From assembly GCA_945877965.1 (NCBI GenBank), contig CAMCTH010000331.1, forward strand, positions 1 to 5,813: a stretch of DNA of 5,813 nucleotides, written 5' to 3'. The notes under the pieces are model-generated. The model was given only the letters and a program-made list of their open reading frames with translations, had not been told where the DNA came from and made no database searches. A program made the translations under genes and the position numbers. This DNA comes from Planctomicrobium piriforme. GTDB taxonomy: Bacteria > Planctomycetota > Planctomycetia > Pirellulales > PNKZ01. This document shows, in pieces, positions 1-5,428 of this stretch; positions within the stretch are counted from its first letter, which is position 1, and every line of letters starts with the position of its first letter.

Positions 1-83
1 ACCAGCCCGCCGCCCACGCCCAAGAGCCCGGCGATAAAGCCGGAGACCAGTCCAAGTATTGCCAGCGAAAGCAGAAATGTCAT
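1..83 (-). CDS. TauE/SafE-family membrane permease, N-terminal fragment (cut by window edge)
   Basis: Reading the minus strand from the ATG at 83-81 gives 28 residues that run off the left edge without a stop. They form one hydrophobic segment containing GLVSGFIAGLLGVGGG, the glycine-rich first-helix signature of the TauE/SafE (DUF81) family. Family members are inner-membrane proteins with 7-9 helices, proposed to export sulfite, sulfoacetate or other small anions; the substrate cannot be told from this piece. TAAGG lies 4 bases upstream of the ATG, a short but possible ribosome binding site. The start is 14 bases after the stop of the truncated recO frame. TauE/SafE has no known link to recO or ybeY, so its position fits a rearrangement or an assembly joint (see 138-143). 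The family call is fairly firm because of the motif; the function is open. Confidence 0.72.
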   Translation of the reverse strand, partial: MTFLLSLAILGLVSGFIAGLLGVGGGL

Positions 84-97
84 AGGGCCTTACAGGG

Positions 98-349
98 TCA
101 AAGTTTGTTAAACAACGCAGCCGCATAAAGGGCTGTTTGATCCAGGGCGTCGGACGATTTGCGGAGGAACACTAGACGAACCTGCGAGAGCAGGTCAAGG
201 GCGGAATCGAAGGGCCCCTTCAGCCGGCGTGCGCCTTTGGCCAGCCCCGCCACTTTGCCGAACTCGCGCGTGAAAATCGTGACGATGCAGCTGGTTTCGC
301 TGAAATCGACGACGCGAATGACGAGTCCTACGGCTTTTTCAGTCGACAT
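98..349 (-). CDS. recO: DNA repair protein RecO, truncated after ~70 residues (probable broken gene)
   Basis: RecO is a recombination mediator of the RecF pathway: it binds single-stranded DNA and SSB and helps load RecA. Residues 1-70 match the N-terminal OB-fold of the family, with VDFSETS, IVTIFTREFGK, LAKGARR, and a segment ending in RKSSDALD. The frame then continues with 13 unrelated residues (QTALYAAALFNKL) and stops at TGA 100-98. The usual protein is about 240-260 residues, so the helical C-terminal domain, with the zinc-binding cysteines many members have, is absent. I read the other two minus-strand frames of the following bases and found no RecO continuation, so this is not a simple frameshift. 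The start ATG at 349-347 fits the family N-terminus; no Shine-Dalgarno is visible. It lies 74 bases downstream of ybeY, a common neighbour. The fragment is unlikely to supply full RecO function. The gene identity is secure; whether the break is real is not. Confidence 0.8.
   Translation of the reverse strand: MSTEKAVGLVIRVVDFSETSCIVTIFTREFGKVAGLAKGARRLKGPFDSALDLLSQVRLVFLRKSSDALDQTALYAAALFNKL
138..143. other. Breakpoint: RecO similarity ends at a GATC site
   Basis: The last residue fitting RecO is Asp70, whose codon occupies 142-140. The next base completes a GATC tetramer at 139-142. From there to position 84 the sequence is visibly poorer in G+C than the genes around it and matches no part of RecO, and it leads into an unrelated permease gene. 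The site is either the edge of a genomic rearrangement or an artificial joint. GATC is the cutting site of Sau3AI/MboI, often used for clone libraries, so an artefact has to be considered. The coincidence of breakpoint and GATC is seen directly; its cause is inference. Confidence 0.5.
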
Positions 350-375
350 GCCGGCAACGCACTCACAATCAGGCC

Positions 376-414
376 GGCGGACGCGAAACGGTCCGCCTCC
401 CGGCAGCGGCGGAC
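376..414. repeat. Three alternating copies of a 7-mer forming mutually exclusive stems
   Basis: In the 74-base spacer between ybeY and recO, GGCGGAC occurs at 376-382, its complement GTCCGCC at 391-397, and GGCGGAC again at 408-414. The middle copy can pair with either outer copy, giving two alternative 7-bp GC-rich stems with loops of 8 and 10 bases. Neither is followed by a T-run on the minus strand, so neither looks like a classical intrinsic terminator. It may slow or pause transcription, stabilise the ybeY 3' end, or be chance in GC-rich DNA. Nothing else is recognisable in this spacer, and there is no clear ribosome binding site for recO. Confidence 0.4.
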
Positions 415-423
415 CCGCGCATG

Positions 424-873
424 TTACTCGCTCGCGGTCGGTCCCGGCAACACGACGCCGAATTGGGCGAGATACTTTCGCTCAGCGGCTCGCATCAACT
501 CGCGGGGCTCGTCGCTCAGATCATCATGGCCGACAAGGTGCAGCGCGCCGTGCACGGCATACAGCAACAGCTCATCTCCGGGCGCGACGCCGAGTTCGCC
601 GGCCACGCGGGCGGCAACGTCGGCACCCAGCACCAACTCGGCCTCGATGCTCGTCTCGTCTTCTTCGAGCACGAAGCTAATCACGTCGGTCGGCTCGTCG
701 TGCTGCAAGAAGCGGAGGTTGACGTCGTGGATCGTCGCATCGTCGACGATCGCCAGGCTGATGACGGCCTTCTTCTTGCCGGCATCCTTAAGAATCCGCG
801 TCACCGCATCGCGCAAACGAGCAACGTCGATCGGAAACGGCTTGTGATCCAAGGCGACGTCGATGCGGAGCAT
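424..873 (-). CDS. ybeY: Endoribonuclease YbeY (rRNA maturation factor)
   Basis: YbeY is a cytoplasmic metal-dependent RNase needed for 16S rRNA 3'-end maturation and late 70S ribosome quality control. The product from ATG 873-871 is 149 residues, a normal family length. The core region PTDVISF is at 61-67, and the metal motif HGALHLVGHDD is at 108-118. The first two ligand histidines are H108 and H112. The position of the usual third histidine (H-x3-H-x5-H) holds D118, which could still bind metal. The conserved arginine of the E. coli protein (R59) is replaced by Leu56 in NLRFLQHDEPTDV; similar wording is, as I recall, usual in Bacteroidetes and planctomycetes. A longer frame exists from a TTG at 921, but its extra 16 residues come from the intergenic heptamer repeat, so I chose the ATG. 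It follows the 7TM-HD gene by 88 bases, in the conserved phoH-pgpH-ybeY order. No Shine-Dalgarno is visible. Confidence 0.93.
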   Translation of the reverse strand: MLRIDVALDHKPFPIDVARLRDAVTRILKDAGKKKAVISLAIVDDATIHDVNLRFLQHDEPTDVISFVLEEDETSIEAELVLGADVAARVAGELGVAPGDELLLYAVHGALHLVGHDDLSDEPRELMRAAERKYLAQFGVVLPGPTASE

Positions 874-879
874 AGAAAA

Positions 880-957
880 AGTGGGCAGTGAACAGTTGAC
901 AGTAAAGGCGACTGTCCGCAATTATGCCGATTTACTGCTCACTATCCACTGCTCACT
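880..957. repeat. Two inverted arrays of a degenerate AGTgaaC heptamer
   Basis: This fills nearly all of the 88-base spacer between the 7TM-HD gene and ybeY. On the plus strand, 880-907 is four head-to-tail heptamers: AGTGGGC, AGTGAAC, AGTTGAC, AGTAAAG. On the minus strand, 957-930 is again four: AGTGAGC, AGTGGAT, AGTGAGC, AGTAAAT. The arms are exactly 28 bases each, both end inward with AGTAAA, and about 21 of 28 positions can pair across a 22-base centre (908-929). The centre holds one more related heptamer in ACTGTCC (911-917). The transcript could fold into a long imperfect hairpin just before the ybeY start. The layout suggests a small mobile or amplifying intergenic repeat; a role in expression of ybeY is possible but unproven. 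Confidence 0.75.
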
Positions 958-961
958 TACT

Positions 962-3292
962 TTACGCTGTCGCCGTGCTGGCGTATTTCACGCGGCCGTG
1001 ATAAACGGCGGTAAGCGACTTGATGAGGCTGTCTTCGACCAAGCGGAGCTGTTGCAGCGTCAAGCCGCACTCGTCGAATTGGCCGTCGAGCATCTTGTTC
1101 ATGCCGATTTGTTCGACCAAGTTCTCGATTCGCGACGACGTCGGTTCGACGAGCGTCCGCGACGCCCCTTCGACCGAGTCGGCTAACATCAGAACGGCCG
1201 CCTCGACCGTCTGCGGCTTCGGACCGGGATAGCGATACGAGCTTTCCAGCACCTCGCCGCCGTCCGGATCGGCTTCGCTCTTTTCGTTAGCGCGGCGATA
1301 GAAATACTCGACCAGCGTCGTCCCGTGATGTTGCTCGACGAAGTCGATGATCGTCTGCGGGAGGCGGTGCTGCCGCGCGAGATCGGCCCCGTCCTTCACA
1401 TGCGCGATGATAATCAGCGTGCTCATCGCGGGCAGGAGGTTCTCGTGGCGATTCGTTTCGCCCCCTTGGTTCTCGACGAAGTAGTTCGGCTTGAGCATCT
1501 TGCCGATATCGTGGAAGTACGCGCCGACGCGGACAAGCAACCCGCGGGCCCCGATCGACTCGGCCGCCGCTTCCGCCAGCGAGGCAACGTTGATCGAGTG
1601 GTTGTAAGTCCCCGGCGCGCGACGGACGAGTTCCTGCAGCAGCGGGTGCGACGCATCGCCGAGTTCCAGCAAGCTCAGGTCGGTCAACACGCCGAACAGT
1701 TTTTCGACGTACGGCAGCAGGCCGGTCATCAAGAAGCCGGTCAGGAATGCCCACAAAGCGTTGCGGCCCGCGTGCATCACGATCGTCATGCCGAGCGGCT
1801 GTTCGTCGAACATTCCCATGCCGAGCGACAGCAAGAACGCAACGATCGCCGAGGTGAAGCCGACGCGAATTAGCTTGCTCCGCGTTCGAATGCTGCCCAA
1901 TTGCAGCACGGCGCTGGAGACGGTCCCCATCAATACGATGAACTCGCCGAGCCCTTCGCCGCCGGTCATGGCCACGATGATCGCCATCGACGTCGCCAAG
2001 ATCAGTGCGACGTCGCGATGGTACGCGATGCCGAACGTCATGCCGAAAAGGAGCAGCGGAATCAATTCGGCCCGCCAGGGGTCGACCGTCGTCCAATGGA
2101 CGGCCGCAATGACGAACACGACCGACGCCAGCAGCGTCGCGAACAAGCGCAAGTCGCCCAGCAGCTTCGGCTCGCGGAAATACATGTAGTAGCCGCACAG
2201 CACATACAGCGACAGAATCAACCCAAAGACCGCGGCGGAACGTTCCGCACGCCGCGGAAGACCGAGACTCGCCACGTATTGCTCGTGCTCCGAGCGGAGG
2301 AGCGACAACGTCTCGGGCTGGATCGGTTTGCCGGCCCCGGCTAGCAGCATGCCCGACTCGTAGTGTTTCAGCTTCTGTTCGACGCCGTCGCGGGCCGCTT
2401 CTTGCTGACGTCGGCTTGCTTCGTTGTCGAGCGTCAGCGTGCTATGCAATCGCGGGATCAACCAATCGCCCAGTCGATCGGAGGCGACCGAGTTGCCGAA
2501 TTGATCGCGAATCAGATTCCGAATCGCCGGCTTGTCGGCCCCTTGCAGGACCATCGCCAGCGGGACGCGCGACTGATCGTTCGGCTTGCCGACTTGGTAA
2601 ATGCGAATCTCTTCGCGGTTGCGAGCCGAGTGGTCGTCGGGCAATTTTTCTAAGAAGCCGGTCAGTTTCAGCGGGGCGAAGACCCGATCGAGGGCCGCCT
2701 TTACCTTCTCTTCGCCGCCGAGCGCCACGAGCGACGAACGGAACTGGCGATAAGCGTCGGCCTGTTGTTCAGCGTCGGTCGGCTTGGCGGTCGTCGCGGT
2801 CGGACTGTCGGCGGTGGCCGTCGGAGCCGGCGCGGGAGGCGACTTCGCTTCGAGGAACTTCTGCGGCTCGAGGAACTGCTTCCAGGTGTCGGGCTTCAAC
2901 TCGGCGATGTCTTCCGTCTTCAGAATCTCGGCTAGCAGCAAGTCGAGATCGGCCCGACGGAGATCGAGTTCCTTCGGATCTTGTTTGTAAACGTACGGCT
3001 CTTGCTCGAAGGCCTTGTCTTGATCGCGTCGGGTTTGGTCCGGATCAGGTCGGGTGAACGGCACGCGGGCCGTCACGTCGCGCGGCGGCAAGTAGTTTTC
3101 GCGGAAGGTGAAGGCCGGGGCCCATGCGCCGCTGATCGCCCACACGGCCACGGCCGTCGCGAAGCACATCGCCAAGCGGACCAGCACGTCGCCGCGCTGC
3201 AGCACCATCAGGGCGCGTTCGAGCCGATTCGGCGGGAGATCGAGGGCTGCAACCCGACTCAGACGAGGACGTTTTCGGCCGCCGGTCGACAT
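962..3292 (-). CDS. pgpH: 7TM-HD domain protein, PgpH/YqfF-type (probable cyclic-di-AMP phosphodiesterase)
   Basis: A 776-residue membrane protein with the full 7TMR-HD architecture. One N-terminal membrane segment (about 37-56) is followed by a large extracytoplasmic domain (about 58-350), about seven membrane helices between 352 and 530, and a cytoplasmic HD domain (about 540-770). The HD metal ligands are visible: H565 (TYNHSIN), H594-D595 (FHDIGK), H631 (IIAHVKDG), H655/H656 (EQHHGT) and D705 (LADSVEG). In Listeria, PgpH of this family hydrolyses cyclic-di-AMP to pApA; the same reaction is inferred here. No diadenylate cyclase is in the window, so the substrate is not confirmed by context. 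A Pro/Ala/Thr-rich stretch at 151-178 interrupts the extracytoplasmic domain and looks like a flexible linker. The ATG at 3292 comes 2 bases after the phoH stop (TAGCCATG), which suggests coupled translation. Its 3' neighbour ybeY is a conserved partner. The gene ends with TAA at 964-962. Confidence 0.92.
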   Translation of the reverse strand: MSTGGRKRPRLSRVAALDLPPNRLERALMVLQRGDVLVRLAMCFATAVAVWAISGAWAPAFTFRENYLPPRDVTARVPFTRPDPDQTRRDQDKAFEQEPYVYKQDPKELDLRRADLDLLLAEILKTEDIAELKPDTWKQFLEPQKFLEAKSPPAPAPTATADSPTATTAKPTDAEQQADAYRQFRSSLVALGGEEKVKAALDRVFAPLKLTGFLEKLPDDHSARNREEIRIYQVGKPNDQSRVPLAMVLQGADKPAIRNLIRDQFGNSVASDRLGDWLIPRLHSTLTLDNEASRRQQEAARDGVEQKLKHYESGMLLAGAGKPIQPETLSLLRSEHEQYVASLGLPRRAERSAAVFGLILSLYVLCGYYMYFREPKLLGDLRLFATLLASVVFVIAAVHWTTVDPWRAELIPLLLFGMTFGIAYHRDVALILATSMAIIVAMTGGEGLGEFIVLMGTVSSAVLQLGSIRTRSKLIRVGFTSAIVAFLLSLGMGMFDEQPLGMTIVMHAGRNALWAFLTGFLMTGLLPYVEKLFGVLTDLSLLELGDASHPLLQELVRRAPGTYNHSINVASLAEAAAESIGARGLLVRVGAYFHDIGKMLKPNYFVENQGGETNRHENLLPAMSTLIIIAHVKDGADLARQHRLPQTIIDFVEQHHGTTLVEYFYRRANEKSEADPDGGEVLESSYRYPGPKPQTVEAAVLMLADSVEGASRTLVEPTSSRIENLVEQIGMNKMLDGQFDECGLTLQQLRLVEDSLIKSLTAVYHGRVKYASTATA

Positions 3293-3294
3293 GG

Positions 3295-4260
3295 CTACGC
3301 TTGCGGACGGCGTTTGGCCGTCGGTCCTTCTTCATACGCGCGGACGATATCCATCACCAAGCGGTGCCGCACGATGTCGGTGCCGGTCATCATGGTGATG
3401 CAGATTCCCTTGATGTCCTTCAGGCGGCGCATCGCGTCGGCCAGGCCGCTCTGCGTGTGCCCCGGCAAGTCGACCTGCGTCATGTCGCCTGAGACGACGA
3501 TCTTGGAGTTTCGGCCCATGCGGGTCAGAAACATCTTCATCTGCGCGGTCGTCGCGTTCTGTGCTTCGTCCAGGATGATGAAGGCATCGTTGAGCGTCCG
3601 GCCGCGCATGTACGCCAGCGGCACGACCTCAACGACTTCTTGTTCCATGAACCGCTTCATCATCTCGTAATCCATCATCTCGCGCAACGAGTCGAGCAGC
3701 GGACGGAGATAAGGATTGATCTTGGCCAACATGTCGCCCGGCAGGTAGCCGAGACTTTCGCCGGCTTCGACTGCGGGGCGCACGAGCACGATCCGACGAA
3801 CGCGCTCTTGTTTCAAAGCGCTGACGGCGGCGGCGACGGCGAGATACGTCTTGCCGGTCCCGGCGGGGCCGGCGGCGATGACGATCTCGTGATCGAGAAT
3901 CGCACGGAGATAGCGGGCTTGGCCGGTCGTCTTGGGCTGAATCTTGCGGGCCGCGTTGAAGACGTCGAACGGCGGGAGCTCGATCGTCTCGGTGTGGCCG
4001 TTCCCTTTGATCAGCGACAACGCCTTCTCGACCTCGGCCGTATCGACCGAGCCGTGCTGATCGAGCACCTGGCGGAGTTGTTCGAGAATGCCGGTCGCCT
4101 GGGCGACGGGTTGCTCGGAGCCTTCGACGATGATCCGGCCGTTGCGGGCGGAGATGCGGACGTCGAGCGCTTCGCGGATGCGGCGGAGGTGTTGGTCGCG
4201 CGGGCCGAACAGCGCTAGCAAGGCTGCGGGATCGTCGACGGAAATGCTCGCTTCGCTCAT
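3295..4260 (-). CDS. phoH: PhoH-family ATPase (PhoH/YbeZ type)
   Basis: A 321-residue soluble protein of normal family length. Residues ~10-62 form a KH-like nucleic-acid-binding region. The PhoH P-loop domain follows: Walker A GPAGTGKT at 131-138, the family motif RPAVEAGESLGYLPGD at 161-176, Walker B FIILDEAQN at 227-235, and SGDMTQVDLP at 256-265. All key ATPase residues are present. PhoH/YbeZ proteins are ATP-binding and linked to RNA metabolism and ribosome maturation; in several bacteria YbeZ associates with YbeY, which is encoded two genes downstream here. The start ATG at 4260 has an in-frame TGA directly before it, so no longer ATG start exists. An AGGAG lies about 15 bases upstream, too far for an ordinary ribosome binding site. 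It is the first gene after a 171-base spacer and probably heads the phoH-pgpH-ybeY unit. Old annotations call it 'phosphate starvation-inducible', but nothing here (no Pho box seen) supports phosphate control. Confidence 0.95.
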   Translation of the reverse strand: MSEASISVDDPAALLALFGPRDQHLRRIREALDVRISARNGRIIVEGSEQPVAQATGILEQLRQVLDQHGSVDTAEVEKALSLIKGNGHTETIELPPFDVFNAARKIQPKTTGQARYLRAILDHEIVIAAGPAGTGKTYLAVAAAVSALKQERVRRIVLVRPAVEAGESLGYLPGDMLAKINPYLRPLLDSLREMMDYEMMKRFMEQEVVEVVPLAYMRGRTLNDAFIILDEAQNATTAQMKMFLTRMGRNSKIVVSGDMTQVDLPGHTQSGLADAMRRLKDIKGICITMMTGTDIVRHRLVMDIVRAYEEGPTAKRRPQA

Positions 4261-4321
4261 TCAGTAGGGCGCCGCTCCTGCGTCGCCACCCGGACCGTGG
4301 GACCGAACCAAACTGCACATC

Positions 4322-4327
4322 TTTATA
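4322..4327 (-). promoter_or_regulatory. Possible -10 box upstream of phoH
   Basis: On the minus strand TATAAA (five of six matches to the sigma-70 consensus TATAAT) lies about 60 bases upstream of the phoH ATG, within an A+T-richer patch of a GC-rich spacer. I found no good -35 hexamer 16-18 bases upstream (the site reads about TAGTCG), and no extended -10 TG. Its position, in the largest spacer of the window and before a tight gene group, makes a promoter plausible. Evidence is weak. Confidence 0.3.
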
Positions 4328-4372
4328 GTATGCGCCATGCAAAGCGACTAGATGCAGACACTCGTGCGAATT

Positions 4373-4401
4373 CGCAACTCGCTACTGCGATGCGAGTTGC
4401 G
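4373..4401 (-). terminator. 10-bp hairpin just downstream of cdsA
   Basis: CGCAACTCGC at 4373-4382 and its exact complement at 4392-4401 form a perfect 10-bp stem with a 9-base loop, starting 30 bases after the cdsA stop. There is no T-run on the minus strand after it, so it is not a textbook intrinsic terminator. It could be a U-tract-less terminator, a 3'-end protecting structure or a protein-binding palindrome. Its place after cdsA and before the possible phoH promoter fits an operon boundary. The rest of the spacer (4261-4431) shows nothing else I can name. Confidence 0.4.
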
Positions 4402-4431
4402 TCATTGTGTCGCGGCAAGACACCGCTGCGC

Positions 4432-5313
4432 TTACGGAAGAATCCAGCCGAACTCCCAAAACGCCCAGGCGACCGGAGCGGCAAACAACGGCGAATCGAT
4501 CAGGTCCAGCACGCCGCCGAAGCCCGGCATCCAGTCGCTGGAATCCTTCCGGCCGTAGTCGCGTTTGAGCAGCGACTCGGCCAGATCGCCGATCACGCCG
4601 ACCGTGCCGACGACGAGGGCCAAGGCGATCAGGCTAGTCGTCAGGTTGTGGTCGCCTGTGAGTTTGACGCCGAAGAAATACGCCGTCGCCAAGCCGCCCA
4701 AGACGGAGAAGAGCAGCCCGCCGAAAAAGCCCTCCCACGTTTTGCCGGGACTCAGCTTGGGCGCGAGCTTTCGTTTGCCGATCATCCGACCGACCGCATA
4801 CGCCCCGGTGTCGGCCATCTTCACGACGACGAGCATCAGCACGAGCGGAAAGATGCCGGCCGGCAAAAGGCGGAGTCGTACGACGAAGCTCATCAGCAGA
4901 CCGACGTAGGCGAGTCCGAGCATCGAAGCGGCGAGGCGTTCGGTCACACGCTGCGATTTGTCCTTGTCGTAGCGGACGATCTCGCCGAGGAACACGGCCA
5001 GCACGGTGAGCGTGAAGATGAACAACTGCCAACGGCCGACCGAATCGGTTCCGCCGACGCAAGCTCCAAACCACGGCGAGGCGACGATCGCCCAGTTGCC
5101 GACCTGCAGCAGCCGGCCGTCGAACGTCGGATCGCGCAATTGCACGAAGCTCACGAACTCACGCGTCGCAGCGGCGGCGATCGTCAGCGCCAGCGGCAGT
5201 AGAAAGAGCCCGGGAGGCAATTCCGACTCCGCGGCGGCTCGGACGTCGAGATAAACTAACCCGACGAGCGCCGCGATGAACGCCGTGCCGAGAATCAATC
5301 GCCATCGCAGCAT
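4432..5313 (-). CDS. cdsA: Phosphatidate cytidylyltransferase (CDP-diglyceride synthase)
   Basis: CdsA makes CDP-diacylglycerol from phosphatidate and CTP, the branch point to bacterial phospholipids, in the cytoplasmic membrane. The product is 293 residues, a normal length, and very hydrophobic, with roughly eight or nine membrane segments (for example ~5-22, 34-50, 97-113, 128-147, 152-168, 196-215, 228-245, 275-290). Family hallmarks are KMADTGAYAVGR (165-176), the loop SPGKTWEGFFGG (188-199), and the C-terminal signature region from SLLKRDYGRKDSS (247-259) to GFGGVLDLIDS (264-274). The two signature aspartates D270 and D273 are present, but the usual HGG reads FGG and the usual DRxD reads DLID. 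The start ATG at 5313 fits the first helix; upstream is only a weak purine stretch (GAAAGAAAAA). It follows uppS, its most common partner. dxr and rseP, often next in the series, are not downstream; phoH is. Confidence 0.93.
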   Translation of the reverse strand: MLRWRLILGTAFIAALVGLVYLDVRAAAESELPPGLFLLPLALTIAAAATREFVSFVQLRDPTFDGRLLQVGNWAIVASPWFGACVGGTDSVGRWQLFIFTLTVLAVFLGEIVRYDKDKSQRVTERLAASMLGLAYVGLLMSFVVRLRLLPAGIFPLVLMLVVVKMADTGAYAVGRMIGKRKLAPKLSPGKTWEGFFGGLLFSVLGGLATAYFFGVKLTGDHNLTTSLIALALVVGTVGVIGDLAESLLKRDYGRKDSSDWMPGFGGVLDLIDSPLFAAPVAWAFWEFGWILP

Positions 5314-5337
5314 GCGTTTTTCTTTCTGTATGTCTTT

Positions 5338-5405
5338 CCGAGCCGCGCACTTCAGTAAGCGGTTCCGTTTGCCGCTCCATCCGCTTACTGACGTGCGCGG
5401 CTCGG
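5338..5405. repeat. Long REP-like inverted repeat between uppS and cdsA
   Basis: Two 25-base arms, 5338-5362 and 5381-5405, are reverse complements with a single mismatch (5351 against 5392), around an 18-base loop (5363-5380). The arms begin CCGAGCCGCGCAC and end CAGTAAGCGG. The hairpin takes up most of the 115-base uppS-cdsA spacer, ending 24 bases after the uppS stop in transcription terms and about 25 bases before the cdsA ATG. No T-run follows on either strand, so a standard terminator is unlikely. Near-perfect arms of this size suggest a dispersed palindromic element of REP/MITE kind. It may protect the uppS mRNA end or reduce read-through into cdsA. The rest of the spacer shows nothing recognisable. 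Confidence 0.8.
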
Positions 5406-5428
5406 CCGGAGGCGGATGCCCGCGATCA

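Noticed and set aside
105..115. Short palindrome TTGTTAAACAA as an operator for the permease gene
   Set aside because: An 11-base A+T-rich palindrome is weak evidence, and it lies beside a possible assembly joint; no known regulator site is matched.
98..142. A simple frameshift as explanation for the short RecO
   Set aside because: None of the three minus-strand frames after codon 70 continues the RecO sequence.
421..891. Open frame of 156 codons on the plus strand across ybeY
   Set aside because: It is the antisense shadow of ybeY, caused by GC-rich codon structure; the product has no recognisable domain, and the minus-strand frame carries the YbeY motifs.
874..921. N-terminal extension of YbeY from a TTG at 921
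   Set aside because: The 16 extra residues are encoded by the intergenic heptamer repeat, and the ATG at 873 gives the normal family start.
880..957. CRISPR array
   Set aside because: The units are 7 bases with no spacers and lie in two opposite orientations, unlike the 23-40-base direct repeats with spacers of a CRISPR.
1287..2198. Minus-strand out-of-frame ORF of 303 codons inside the 7TM-HD gene
   Set aside because: Arg-rich composition typical of a shifted frame; the 776-residue HD protein is continuous over the same bases.
3640..4218. Plus-strand frame of 192 codons antisense to phoH
   Set aside because: It lies wholly within phoH, which has intact Walker A and B motifs; the antisense product is rich in D, G, R and A with no family features.
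4297..5202. Plus-strand frame of 301 codons antisense to cdsA
   Set aside because: Long, but a shadow: its product is a hydrophilic Q/E/R-rich string, the complement of a membrane protein, while the minus-strand frame is clearly CdsA.
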